Shown here: positions 36,848 to 45,347 of the stretch, piece by piece
How the letters are laid out: each line of letters starts with the position of its first letter
Numbering within the stretch: position 1 is the stretch's first letter
Origin: Acidobacteriota bacterium
GTDB lineage: Bacteria; Acidobacteriota; Terriglobia; Terriglobales; Acidobacteriaceae
Direction: 5' to 3'
NCBI GenBank assembly: GCA_013288805.1
Contig: JABDBE010000008.1
Span: 1 to 64,000, forward strand
Length of the DNA: 64,000 nucleotides
Position numbers and translations under genes: made by a program
Notes under the pieces: model-generated
Told to the model about the DNA's origin: nothing
What the model saw: the letters and a program-made list of their open reading frames with translations, nothing else
Databases searched by the model: none

Positions 36848-37381
36848 CTACAAAATTACATTGATCGAAATCTGTATCCCAGGATGCACCGGGCTAAGCA
36901 GGTAATATCCGCCGTCGATGAAATCGACGTAGACCACATCGGTGTAGGCCCAACCCACTGGCCACGGTTGCGCGATCACGAACCAATAGCCGCCGTACTG
37001 GAAACGCGGCGTTCCCGCCACGATCACCGGATGCCCAATACTAAATGTGTGCGCCCGGCCAAAATTTGCCCGGAAACGGTCCTCAGGAATGCGTCCGCCT
37101 TGCTTGGCGTCTGCCCGCTGATCCTGTTTCGCATCCTGATGAGCGATGGATTTCTCTTCCTGTTCGTGCCTGTCCTTGTCTTCTTGCTTTTCCGCCTTAT
37201 CTTTATCTTTGTCGATCTGCTTATCTTTGTCGACCTGCTTGTCTTCTTGCTTATCTTGTTTGGCATCCGGCTCTGCCCTCTTCTCATCCTGCGGATGCGA
37301 ATCCTCCTGTGCAAAGACGGGTACGGAAATTCCCAGCAGTACAGCCAATGCGGTCGTGCTCAAAATTGTCATCAACTTCAT
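36848..37381 (-). CDS. exported protein with Lys/Asp/Gln-rich low-complexity region
   Basis: 177 aa from the ATG behind GGAGG. A signal peptide (ILSTTALAVLLGISVPVFAQ) leads to about 70 residues made almost only of Asp, Glu, Lys and Gln in short repeats (KQDKQEDKQVDKDK and similar). The C-terminal 65 residues are aromatic-rich (FQYGGYWFVIAQPWPVGW), with a WxVGW-type turn seen in small exported acidobacterial proteins. The charged half may be a spacer or bind ions. No catalytic motif was found. Confidence 0.7.
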   Translation of the reverse strand: MKLMTILSTTALAVLLGISVPVFAQEDSHPQDEKRAEPDAKQDKQEDKQVDKDKQIDKDKDKAEKQEDKDRHEQEEKSIAHQDAKQDQRADAKQGGRIPEDRFRANFGRAHTFSIGHPVIVAGTPRFQYGGYWFVIAQPWPVGWAYTDVVYVDFIDGGYYLLSPVHPGIQISINVIL

Positions 37382-37418
37382 TTGTTGTTGCCTCCATTTC
37401 GTTTTGTTCACGGATGTC

Positions 37419-37640
37419 CTAGGTTCGAAACTTGGACAGCGAACCTTGTGGCGAATCTGCAAGCATGCTGAAACCCGGTGCGGAGAAATTTATGTGAGCA
37501 GCACAGCCCTGATGGCCACACAGACAGGCAATGTCATTCTCCCTGTTCCCTGCGTCTTTACATGCCTGGCTGCAGTATGTGTCGCTCGCATTGCAGCTAC
37601 ATAGAACATGTGCGCACTTCTTCTGGCCAGTTTGCTTCAT
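37419..37640 (-). CDS. bacterial metallothionein (SmtA-like)
   Basis: 73 aa, start behind GGAGG. Eight cysteines lie at 9, 14, 16, 23, 27, 39, 41 and 46 with histidines at 11, 43 and 49. Their order, C-x4-C-x-C-x6-YC-x3-C then C-x-C-G-H-x2-C, is that of the SmtA/zinc-finger-like metallothioneins. These bind Zn2+, Cd2+ or Cu+ in a four-metal cluster and buffer metals in the cytoplasm. The C-terminal 24 residues without Cys are an extra tail. The gene is easily missed because of its size. It stands upstream of, and on the same strand as, the charged exported protein. Confidence 0.85.
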   Translation of the reverse strand: MKQTGQKKCAHVLCSCNASDTYCSQACKDAGNRENDIACLCGHQGCAAHINFSAPGFSMLADSPQGSLSKFRT

Positions 37641-37689
37641 AAGCTTCCTCCATTGCCCACGCCGACTTTCGGCGCACACCTTAGTTGCC

Positions 37690-37815
37690 AGAATTCATCC
37701 GAAGGTAGCCTGATAGGCGATTGAACCCCTAAACGGGGCAGGAGCCGAGCTAGCCATGTCGGGAAATCCCTGTAGGAATCCTGCTTTCCGCTGGTAGATA
37801 TCGGCGCGTTTTGTG
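37690..37815 (+). other. possibly structured leader of unknown type
   Basis: Several short stems follow one another here: CCCC/GGGG around a TAAAC loop, CCGA/TCGG, GGGA-AA-TCCC, and CAGG/CCTG. They lie about 60-160 nt before the small membrane protein gene at 37878. The region has no gene. It matches none of the riboswitch classes that can be recalled in detail (cobalamin, c-di-GMP, SAM, fluoride, glycine). Confidence 0.25.
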
Positions 37816-37877
37816 GTAGGATGCGCACGTCTCATTGTTTCGAGCATCTAGTATTCCGCTCGAAGGAGGCAGCGCCC

Positions 37878-38030
37878 ATGATTCACCCACAACCGCCAAT
37901 GCACCGCGAAGACCTGATGAAACCTGACTTGCTCAGCGAGATTGTGCTAGTGGCAAGCGGCCTCATCCTCTTTATACCCCTGCTCCTGATCCTCGTCGCC
38001 GCCTGTACCCAATCAGTAGCAATGCGGTAA
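37878..38030 (+). CDS. small single-span membrane protein (50 aa)
   Basis: An AAGGAGG stands 10 nt before the ATG. A polar N-terminus of about 17 residues (MIHPQPPMHREDLMKPD) is followed by one long hydrophobic span (LLSEIVLVASGLILFIPLLLILVAAC) and a short tail. The clear ribosome binding site and clean topology support a real gene. No family was recognised. Confidence 0.5.
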   Translation: MIHPQPPMHREDLMKPDLLSEIVLVASGLILFIPLLLILVAACTQSVAMR

Positions 38031-38180
38031 CCGGTTCTCGCAGAACCGTTTAGGGGGACACTCCCGTCTACGCCGTTGATCTTGGTGTTGTTTCTTGATC
38101 GCTGTCTCTGATTCCTGAGCTTCGATAACGGGACACACTTGAGCCTGGAGAGACCTATCCCTCCCCAGATAAACTCAGGC

Positions 38181-38702
38181 ATGCAGATTCGAATCTTGAC
38201 TGAGCAAGACGCGGAAATATTCTGGCACCTTCGACTTGAAGCCCTCAAGACTGAACCGCTGGCCTTTTCGTCATCCGCTGCCGCGCACCGAATGACTACG
38301 CCCGCCTCCATGGCCTCTCGTCTAGGCCCCGGTCTTGGTGACAACTTCGTGCTGGGAGCATTTGTCGACGAACAGCTCGTCGGAATGGTGGGATTCTTTC
38401 GCTCTCCAGACGAGAAGACCAGGCACACCGGACGCGTCTGGGGCGTATTCGTTAAACGCGAGCAACGCGGAAAAGGCGTCGGAAAAGCACTGATGGAGGA
38501 ACTCGTGCGCCGCGCCCGGCTGCAACCGGCCCTGGAACAGATAAATCTAGCAGTCGCAGACGGCCAAGCTCCCGCTAGAAAGCTCTATCTGCAACTGGGT
38601 TTCGAAATCTACGGTCGCGAGCCGAGAGCTCTAAAAGTAGGCGAAGTCTACGCCGACGAAGAGCTCATGGTTCTTACGCTTCACAATCCTAAAACCATGT
38701 AG
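38181..38702 (+). CDS. GNAT family N-acetyltransferase
   Basis: 173 aa. The ATG before [14 protein letters not shown] is chosen because the fold begins there; earlier in-frame codons lack support. The acetyl-CoA pyrophosphate loop is [12 protein letters not shown] (near residues 93-104), followed by the usual beta strand ([21 protein letters not shown]). It transfers acetyl groups to an amine on an unknown small molecule or protein. It is a single gene with no clear operon. Confidence 0.88.
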   Translation: MQIRILTEQDAEIFWHLRLEALKTEPLAFSSSAAAHRMTTPASMASRLGPGLGDNFVLGAFVDEQLVGMVGFFRSPDEKTRHTGRVWGVFVKREQRGKGVGKALMEELVRRARLQPALEQINLAVADGQAPARKLYLQLGFEIYGREPRALKVGEVYADEELMVLTLHNPKTM

Positions 38703-38757
38703 GGTGCGGGGCACTCCCGTCCGCCGAATAACCAGTCAGCTTGGCGTATCTTGAAGT

Positions 38758-38842
38758 TCGTCATCCTGAAGGCCCGAGTTCTCTCCAGCAGGCCGAAGAG
38801 CCTGCCCCGAGCGAATCCGAGGGGATCTCGCGCGCAGTGCTT
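38758..38842. repeat. dispersed 'GTCATCCTGA...GGATCTCGCGCGC' repeat
   Basis: This copy carries GTCATCCTGA, a degenerate middle with AGGCCGAAGAGCCT, then GGGGATCTCGCGCGCAGTGC. Relatives stand at 47684, 50955, 51042, 53476 and 53594 in either orientation. It lies between the GNAT gene and the reductase and could form an extended stem. No protein is encoded. Confidence 0.6.
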
Positions 38843-38893
38843 CACTCCTGCATCCCCCGCATCCTCGAACCCGCCGCTAGCATCTACTGCCCC

Positions 38894-39916
38894 ATGGAAT
38901 TCCGACAACTCGGCTACTGCGGGTTAAAAGTTCCCGTTCTCAGCTTCGGCACCGGCACCTTCGGCGGTCGCGGCGACTTCTTCAACGCCTGGGGCAACAG
39001 CGACGTAAAAGAAGCCACGCGCCTCATCGACATTTGCCTCGAAGCTGGAGTCAACTTCTTTGACACCGCCGACGTTTATTCGAAGGGCGTGTCCGAAGAA
39101 ATCCTCGGCAAGGCTATCGCCGGACGCCGCAACGCGGTTCTGATTTCCACCAAGGCCACGTTCGACATGGGCGACGGCCCCAACGATCTAGGCTCCTCCC
39201 GCCACCATTTGATCGAGGCCTGCGAAGCCAGCCTGCGACGCCTCAACACCGACTATATCGACGTTTACCACATGCACGGATTCGACGCGCAGACCCCCAT
39301 CGAAGAAACCATCGAGACTCTCGACACGCTAGTCCAAAGCGGTAAAGTCCGCTACATCGCCTGCTCCAATTTTTCCGGATGGCACCTCATGAAGTCCCTC
39401 GCCATTTCCGAGAAATACGGATGGGCCCGCTACGTTGCCCACCAAGCCTACTATTCGTTAGTAGGCCGTGATTTCGAATGGGAACTTATGCCGCTAGGCC
39501 TGGACCAAAAAGTGGCGACGATAGTTTGGAGTCCATTAGGGTGGGGCAGGCTTACCGGAAAAATTCGCCGAGACAAGCCGCTCCCCGAAGTAAGCCGTCT
39601 GCACAGCACCGCCGAACAAGGCCCGCCGGTTCCCAACGAATATCTTTTTAAAGTCGTGGACGCGCTCGACGAAGTCGCCAAAGAAACCGAAAAAACCATC
39701 CCTGAAATCGCCCTGAACTGGCTCCTGCAAAGACCGACAGTAGCCAACGTAATCATTGGCGCCCGCAACGAAGAGCAACTCCGCCAAAATCTAGCCGCGG
39801 CAGGATGGAACTTAACCCCAGACCAAGTGGCAAAACTGGACGCCGCCAGCGACGTAACTCCCGCCTATCCGTACTGGCACCAACGCCAATTCACCAGAAA
39901 CCCAAAACCAGTGTGA
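38894..39916 (+). CDS. aldo/keto reductase
   Basis: 340 aa from the ATG before EFRQLGYCGLKVPVL; upstream codons belong to the repeat. The AKR catalytic set is visible: D and Y in NFFDTADVYSKG, K in LISTKATF, H in VYHMHGFD. The cofactor loop near the C-terminus reads VIIGARNEEQLRQNL. It resembles the YajO/IolS-type AKRs that act on sugars or aldehydes with NADPH. Not closely similar to the reductase at 15265, so it is not a recent duplication. Confidence 0.92.
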   Translation: MEFRQLGYCGLKVPVLSFGTGTFGGRGDFFNAWGNSDVKEATRLIDICLEAGVNFFDTADVYSKGVSEEILGKAIAGRRNAVLISTKATFDMGDGPNDLGSSRHHLIEACEASLRRLNTDYIDVYHMHGFDAQTPIEETIETLDTLVQSGKVRYIACSNFSGWHLMKSLAISEKYGWARYVAHQAYYSLVGRDFEWELMPLGLDQKVATIVWSPLGWGRLTGKIRRDKPLPEVSRLHSTAEQGPPVPNEYLFKVVDALDEVAKETEKTIPEIALNWLLQRPTVANVIIGARNEEQLRQNLAAAGWNLTPDQVAKLDAASDVTPAYPYWHQRQFTRNPKPV

Positions 39917-39975
39917 TCGCGTTTGGGCGTGCTGCGGGCGCCCTTGGCCGCGTGGACGTGGTGCGACAGAACCTT

Positions 39976-41115
39976 CTACACTTCCTGCCTGGCCTCACCT
40001 AGCACCACGTTCACATCCATTTTTTTCTTTCCCCGGTAGACGGTAACGCGGACGGTATCGCCAGCCCTATGATTGTTCATAATCTGCGCCAGCTCCTGCT
40101 GATCTTCCATTTGTTTCCCATCAATGGCTACGATCAGGTCTCCGCCCACCATAATCGGAATGTTACCCAGAAATGCGCGCTCACTCCCGCCGCGCAAACC
40201 CGCGTTGTCCGCCGCTCCTCCCGGCACCACCTGCACAATCAACAGTCCATAATCCGAAGCAAGGCCCATCTGACTCGCCAACTCAGAATCGATGGGAATC
40301 GTGCGCACGCCCAGCGCCGGCCGCCGAACCCGGCCCAGGGTTAGCAGATCGTTGATCACCGCTTTCGCCGTATTGATGGGAATCGCAAAGCCAATGCCCG
40401 CGCTCTGGCCAACATTCGACGCAATCATTGTATTGATGCCGATCACTTCGCCATGCATATTCAGCAGCGGACCGCCAGAATTCCCTGGATTGATCGAAGC
40501 ATCCGTCTGGATGGCTTCGTCAATTGTCATGCCGTCGGGCTCCTGCACCTGGCGGATCGAACTCACAATGCCTCGCGTTAAGGTGCCTGCCAGACCAAAA
40601 GGATTTCCGATCGCATACACCTTCTGACCCACCTGCAAGTTTCCCGAGTCGCCCAACACCATCGGCGTGAGATCGGGAGCCTTGATCTGCACTACGGCCA
40701 AATCGTGCGAACGATCAGTGCCCACAATTGTGGCTTTATATTTCTTGCGGTTGTGCAGTGTAACTTCGATCTGGCGCGCATCCGCGATCACGTGGTAGTT
40801 GGTCAGGATGTGTCCCTCTTTGTCGATGATGAATCCCGAGCCCTGTCCCTCCTCCGGTACCAGCCCGTAAAAAAAGTCGAACGTAACTGCCTTCGAAGTG
40901 ATGTTCACTACCGAACTGATATTTTTGCGATAGACCGAAATGTTGTTCTGCTCTTCAGCATCGAGTGAATCATTGCTGGAAGCTTCGCTGATTTCAAGTT
41001 TATTTGGACGTCTGATCCAATCCGCCAGCGCGCCGCGGCTCGCACGATAAGTGGTGAAGTAGAAGAATGCGCCCGCGATCATCACACCAAACAAAACAGG
41101 CCGAAGCAGCTTCAT
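39976..41115 (-). CDS. HtrA/Deg-type serine protease with PDZ domain
   Basis: 379 aa. An N-terminal membrane anchor (LLRPVLFGVMIAGAFFYF) places the enzyme outside the inner membrane. The trypsin-like triad is H108 (TNYHVIA), D138 (SHDLAVV) and S213 (GNSGGP). One PDZ domain covers about residues 275-370 (GLLIVQVVPGGAADNAGLRGG). DegS/DegQ-like proteases degrade or process misfolded envelope proteins. With a single PDZ and an anchor, the layout is closest to DegS. Preceded by an AT-rich leader. Confidence 0.92.
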   Translation of the reverse strand: MKLLRPVLFGVMIAGAFFYFTTYRASRGALADWIRRPNKLEISEASSNDSLDAEEQNNISVYRKNISSVVNITSKAVTFDFFYGLVPEEGQGSGFIIDKEGHILTNYHVIADARQIEVTLHNRKKYKATIVGTDRSHDLAVVQIKAPDLTPMVLGDSGNLQVGQKVYAIGNPFGLAGTLTRGIVSSIRQVQEPDGMTIDEAIQTDASINPGNSGGPLLNMHGEVIGINTMIASNVGQSAGIGFAIPINTAKAVINDLLTLGRVRRPALGVRTIPIDSELASQMGLASDYGLLIVQVVPGGAADNAGLRGGSERAFLGNIPIMVGGDLIVAIDGKQMEDQQELAQIMNNHRAGDTVRVTVYRGKKKMDVNVVLGEARQEV

Positions 41116-41250
41116 AGTTCAGAAAACCTTCCAAATTATTGTAATAAATTATCGACAGGCCCTGTTCCACTGCAGCGCGGGCCCCAGCACACTCAGCGGC
41201 CTTCCTCCACGAACTCTGCGATCTAAAGTCTTATCGTTTTTTAAGCCGCT

Positions 41251-41880
41251 TTAAGTCCCGCGTTTCAACTCGGCATATACCTGTTCCACTCGCTTCCGCG
41301 TTTCATCCAACGATCCCGAGTTGTCGATCACGTAGTCAGAAGCCTTGATCTTTTTTTCATCCGGAAACTGAGCCGCCATCCGACGCATTACCTCGCGACG
41401 CGCGGTCTCCTTGTCGACACCCGCACGGTTCGCCCAGCGTTCAATCCGCTGTTCGGGACGGCAGGTTACCACAACGAGACGATCGAAATCCTCCGCCGCA
41501 CCCGCTTCCAAAATCAGCGCCGCTTCTACGATGGCGACAGCTCCCCGATTCTCCCGGCCAATCTCAGCCATCCACTCTTCTTGCCTTCGAAGCACGGCGG
41601 GATGCACGATCCGGTTCAGATCCTGAATCCGGGAAGGTTGATTTGTCCCAGGATCGCCAAATGCCGCCTCCGCCAGGCGCGCGCGATTGACCTTGCCATC
41701 AGGATTGAGGATTCCGGCTCCGAAATGCCGCACAACTTCCCGGTAAACCGCTTCACCCGGCTGCATCAGTTCGTGGGAGATCGCATCGGCCTGAATCAGG
41801 TGAGCGCCGAGCACTACAAACATTTCGCCCACCACGGATTTGCCCGAAGCAATTCCGCCAGTCAGTCCGACTTTCAGCAA
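41251..41880 (-). CDS. coaE: dephospho-CoA kinase
   Basis: 209 aa starting at TTG (L-L-K-V-G-L-T-G-G). Codons further upstream belong to a repeat and have no ribosome binding site. The P-loop is GLTGGIASGKS; the CoA-binding block includes LIQADAISHELM and the lid region RPEQRIERWANRAG. Last step of coenzyme A synthesis: ATP-dependent phosphorylation of the ribose 3'-OH. folD lies just upstream on the same strand, so the two may be cotranscribed through the repeat between them. Confidence 0.92.
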   Translation of the reverse strand: MLKVGLTGGIASGKSVVGEMFVVLGAHLIQADAISHELMQPGEAVYREVVRHFGAGILNPDGKVNRARLAEAAFGDPGTNQPSRIQDLNRIVHPAVLRRQEEWMAEIGRENRGAVAIVEAALILEAGAAEDFDRLVVVTCRPEQRIERWANRAGVDKETARREVMRRMAAQFPDEKKIKASDYVIDNSGSLDETRKRVEQVYAELKRGT

Positions 41881-41904
41881 TGCTGCCTCATCAAAAACCC
41901 AATC

Positions 41905-41959
41905 ACCATAGAGACAGAAACACCGAACACGTAAAGGCTTTCTCTGTGACTCTGTGGTG
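41905..41959. repeat. 'CACAGAGTCACAGAGA' type dispersed repeat between folD and coaE
   Basis: Read on the - strand this is CACCACAGAGTCACAGAG followed at the far end by TCTGTCTCTATGGT, so the ends are roughly complementary. CACAGAG-rich elements of this kind recur in Acidobacteriota and Verrucomicrobiota intergenic DNA. It occupies the whole gap between the two genes. Confidence 0.55.
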
Positions 41960-41965
41960 AAACGA

Positions 41966-42907
41966 TCAAACCCGCGAAAGCTCCACGATCCGGCCTCCAC
42001 GACGCAGCTTCGCAGCCCGCACCGTGTTTGCCATCAACATTGCGATGGTCAGCGGCCCTACGCCTCCTGGCACCGGCGTGATCGCTCCCGCAACCTCCGC
42101 CACCTGAGGGTGCACGTCCCCAACCAGGGTTGATCCTCTGGTGCGAAACGTTTCCTCCCGCTTCGCATTCCCCGTGAACAGTCGATCGAACTCCGCGCGG
42201 TCTGTGACCTGATTCATACCTACATCGATCACGGTCGCGCCCGGTTTCACGAATTCGCGGGTAATCATTCCGGCCCGTCCGATGGCCGCAACCAGAATAT
42301 CCGCGCGCCGGCAAACCCCAGGAAGATCGCGCGTCTTCGAATGGCAAACCGTCACTGTCGCATTTCCATTGAGCAGGAGCATCGCTGTCGGCTTTCCCAC
42401 AATGTCGCTCCGCCCGACCACGACGGCATCCTGTCCGGCGATTGGAATCTTGCTGCGCTTCAGGATCTCGATGATTCCCGCCGGCGTACACGGCACCAGC
42501 CCGGGTCGCTGCGTAGAGAGCAATCCCACGTTCATTGGATGAAACCCGTCCACATCTTTCGCCGGATCGACCGCCATTAAGACTTTCTTGGCATCCACCT
42601 GCGCCGGCAACGGAAGCTGCACCAGAATTCCGTCGATCTCATCGCGCGCGTTCAGCTCAGCAATCAATTCGAGTAACTCCTCGGTCGAAGCTGTTTCTGG
42701 CGGCGTGTGTTGCTCGCTGTAAATTCCAACTTCGGCGCTGCTCTTCACTTTGCCGCGAACGTAAACCTCTGACGCGGGGTTGTGCCCAACCAGAACTACC
42801 GCCAGCCCCGGACGCATCCCCGCAGCCGTCATCGCTTTTGCTTCAGACGCGACTTCCGCCCGAATCTCGCTGGCGATTTTGTTACCGTCCAGAATAGTCG
42901 CAGCCAT
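41966..42907 (-). CDS. folD: bifunctional methylene-tetrahydrofolate dehydrogenase/cyclohydrolase
   Basis: 313 aa, ATG preferred over the TTG one codon earlier. Interconverts 5,10-methylene- and 10-formyl-THF with NADP. The catalytic Y-x3-K is in VYVRGKVKSS, the signature DGILVQLPLP follows, and VVVGRSDIVGKPTAMLLL is the NADP-binding segment. The C-terminus has TPVPGGVGPLTIAMLM. The product is slightly longer than usual (about 285-300 aa) because of an insertion around FTGNAKREETFRTRG. Confidence 0.96.
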   Translation of the reverse strand: MAATILDGNKIASEIRAEVASEAKAMTAAGMRPGLAVVLVGHNPASEVYVRGKVKSSAEVGIYSEQHTPPETASTEELLELIAELNARDEIDGILVQLPLPAQVDAKKVLMAVDPAKDVDGFHPMNVGLLSTQRPGLVPCTPAGIIEILKRSKIPIAGQDAVVVGRSDIVGKPTAMLLLNGNATVTVCHSKTRDLPGVCRRADILVAAIGRAGMITREFVKPGATVIDVGMNQVTDRAEFDRLFTGNAKREETFRTRGSTLVGDVHPQVAEVAGAITPVPGGVGPLTIAMLMANTVRAAKLRRGGRIVELSRV

Positions 42908-42959
42908 CAACCCTCATTTCTGCAGTGAAGCCTTGCCCTACCACAAAACTCAGGGCGAT

Positions 42960-43703
42960 CTAACTTCTTATCACCGGAAACTCCGCCGTTCCCACCTTCC
43001 CCACATTCGCCTCCGCAAACTCACGCACACGCTCGAGCGCGGCCTGCAGTTCCGCATGAAGTCTTTCTTTCTCGGAATCATCCGCATTCGCCGGTACCGG
43101 AATCTTGGAACTCACCCGCATCAACGCTCGCGAAAACGGCTTCGGAATCATTGATCGGTCCCACGTATTCAGAATCCAGGCTCTCTCGACTGCGATATGA
43201 AATACCGCCATCGGTATCCCCGTCGCGCGCGCCAGCACGACCGGCCCCGGCTTGGCTACATATCGCGGACCGCGCGGGCCGTCGATGGTAAAAGCGACCG
43301 TCCAGCCTTGCTCGAGTTCGCGGCGCATGCCCAGTAATGCGCGTACCGCTCCTCGGCTCTGCGATCCGCGTACCTTCACAAAACCGAATTTCCGCATAAT
43401 GCGTCCCATCCACTCCCCATCGAAACTGTCGCTGCTCATGACTCTGATTTGCAGGTTTCGCCAGAGATACATCGCTGGGAGGATGCAGCTATGCCAGAAC
43501 GCATAAACGATCGGCCGTGTGCCTAGCGTCGGTGGCGCGTCATCTTCATAAGACGCCGAAAAACGCAGCGTCGGACCGATCAGCCGGACCAACAGGACTC
43601 CAGTCCACGTGATCAGCCACAGCAGGAATCTCTGCCACAAGGTGTACGGCCGAGGCCGGGTCGAGGTCTCGTTCGACACGGGCGATGTGGTGGTTACGCT
43701 CAC
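42960..43703 (-). CDS. DUF374 lysophospholipid acyltransferase family protein
   Basis: 247 aa. One N-terminal hydrophobic stretch (FLLWLITWTGVLLVRLIG) is followed by an acyltransferase-like core: FWHSCILPAM (His as in the HxxxxD-type motif), SSDSFDGEWMGRIMRKFGF and TIDGPRGPRYVAKPG. DUF374 members act in lipid A or phospholipid acylation at the inner membrane. Here the function is inferred from the fold. It follows the purB gene in direction and precedes folD on the same strand, with 52 nt to folD. Confidence 0.85.
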   Translation of the reverse strand: MSVTTTSPVSNETSTRPRPYTLWQRFLLWLITWTGVLLVRLIGPTLRFSASYEDDAPPTLGTRPIVYAFWHSCILPAMYLWRNLQIRVMSSDSFDGEWMGRIMRKFGFVKVRGSQSRGAVRALLGMRRELEQGWTVAFTIDGPRGPRYVAKPGPVVLARATGIPMAVFHIAVERAWILNTWDRSMIPKPFSRALMRVSSKIPVPANADDSEKERLHAELQAALERVREFAEANVGKVGTAEFPVIRS

Positions 43704-43777
43704 TCCCGTATTGTACCCGCCGGTGTTGCGGAGCGGCTGAAGTCCCCTTTGAGCGAAAAGAGATTGGAATGCGACTG

Positions 43778-45112
43778 CTAGTGTTTTCGTTTGCGGCTCG
43801 GTCTCGGACGGGTGCCATCGTGATTGAAGACACGCGCAAAAATCTTGTCGATGTTGCGCAGTTGCCGCTTCAGGTCGAAGGCATACTCGATTTGCTGGCG
43901 TGGCACACGGCGCGTCATCTCTGTGTCTTTCAGCACCAGATCATGGAAATTCAGATCCTCTTTCCATGCCCGCATGGCGTGCTGTTGGACCATCCGATAC
44001 GCGTCTTCGCGCGAGACTCCGTGCTCCACGAGGTCGAGCAGCAGCTGTCCGCTGAACACCAGGCCTCCGGTGCTTTCGAGGTTGCGCTTCATGCGCTCAG
44101 GGTAGACGAACATTGTGTCGATGAGGTTCGAGGTCTTTTGCAGCAGGTAATCGACCAGCGTCGTGGAGTCAGGAATAATGACGCGCTCGACTGAGGAGTG
44201 GGAAATGTCGCGCTCGTGCCAGAGCGCGATGTTTTCGAATCCAGCCTGCGCGTTCGACCGCACGACGCGCGCCAGGCCGCTGATCTGCTCGAAGGTCACC
44301 GGATTGCGTTTGTGAGGCATCGCCGAAGAGCCCTTTTGTTTCTCGCTGAAAAACTCCTCGGCTTCACGGACTTCGGTGCGCTGCAGATGGCGAATTTCGG
44401 TCGCGATCTTATCCAGCGTGCTGGCGATCACCGCCAGGGTGGCGAGGTAATAGGCGTGGCGATCGCGCTGGATGACCTGTGAGGAGACGGCTGCGGCTTT
44501 CAATCCCAGGCGTGCGCAAATCTTTTCTTCGAGCTCGGGACTGAGGTGGGCCAAGGTTCCGACGGCGCCAGAGAATTTACCCACGCGCATGTCTTCGGAT
44601 GCGCGTTGAAAGCGCTCGATGTTCCGTTGCGTCTCGGAATACCAATTGGCCAACTTGAAGCCGAACGTAATGGGCTCGGCGTGAATGCCATGGGTGCGGC
44701 CGACCATGGGCGTGTCCTTGAACTCCCATGCGCGGCGCTTAAGAATATCGGAAAGCCGCTCGAGATCGGCAGCGATGATGGAAGATGCCTGGCCGATCAG
44801 CAGAGCTTGTGCGGTGTCGACCACATCGTTCGAAGTGAGGCCATAGTGAAACCAGCGAGCCTCGGGGCCGACGATCTCGGCGACCGCAGTGGTGAATGCA
44901 ATCACGTCGTGACGCACCTCGGCTTCGATTTCGTGGATGCGCTGTAAGTCGAAATCGGCTCGTTTGCGGATGGCCTTGGCAGCATCTTTTGGAACCATGC
45001 CCGCCTCGGCGAGGGTTTCGGTGGCAGCGACTTCGACAGTCAGCCAGGTGCGAAAGCGATTTTCATCGCTCCAGATGCGGCCCATGTCAGGGCGGGTATA
45101 GCGTGGGATCAC
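43778..45112 (-). CDS. purB: adenylosuccinate lyase
   Basis: 444 aa. Catalyses two steps of purine synthesis: SAICAR to AICAR and adenylosuccinate to AMP, both releasing fumarate. The superfamily signature G-S-S-A-M-P-H-K-R-N-P is near residue 275. The catalytic His of the second conserved region lies in VGRTHGIHAEPITFG (about 137-151), and TSNDVVDTA stands near residue 95. The C-terminus is basic (RPRPSRKRKH). It is followed on the same strand by the acyltransferase gene. Confidence 0.96.
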   Translation of the reverse strand: MIPRYTRPDMGRIWSDENRFRTWLTVEVAATETLAEAGMVPKDAAKAIRKRADFDLQRIHEIEAEVRHDVIAFTTAVAEIVGPEARWFHYGLTSNDVVDTAQALLIGQASSIIAADLERLSDILKRRAWEFKDTPMVGRTHGIHAEPITFGFKLANWYSETQRNIERFQRASEDMRVGKFSGAVGTLAHLSPELEEKICARLGLKAAAVSSQVIQRDRHAYYLATLAVIASTLDKIATEIRHLQRTEVREAEEFFSEKQKGSSAMPHKRNPVTFEQISGLARVVRSNAQAGFENIALWHERDISHSSVERVIIPDSTTLVDYLLQKTSNLIDTMFVYPERMKRNLESTGGLVFSGQLLLDLVEHGVSREDAYRMVQQHAMRAWKEDLNFHDLVLKDTEMTRRVPRQQIEYAFDLKRQLRNIDKIFARVFNHDGTRPRPSRKRKH

Positions 45113-45291
45113 GGCTGCGTCACCTCATAAATTCTAAATGGAGGACGGGTGGGTCGTCCGGCCTCCCTTGCTCGTTTCTCAGCAAAACAGAAGGACTAGG
45201 GATTCTAAACGTTGGTGAACCTCGATGGCCAGCCCTACACCAAAACACCAAACCAGAACAAAAGATCGTCGCGCGGTTTTCTAGCATCCTA

Positions 45292-45337
45292 TATATCGTG
45301 TTACGATGTAATACAATGTTTATCTTGACACGATATA
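45292..45337. promoter_or_regulatory. operator-like inverted repeat before the marR gene
   Basis: TATATCGTGT (45292-45301) and ACACGATATA (45328-45337) are a perfect 10-bp inverted repeat spaced by 26 nt, ending 10 nt before the MarR start. A TATAAT sequence lies at 45334-45339, so binding there would block transcription. An autoregulated MarR-family operator is the natural reading. Confidence 0.6.
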
Positions 45338-45347
45338 ATTCACGCCC

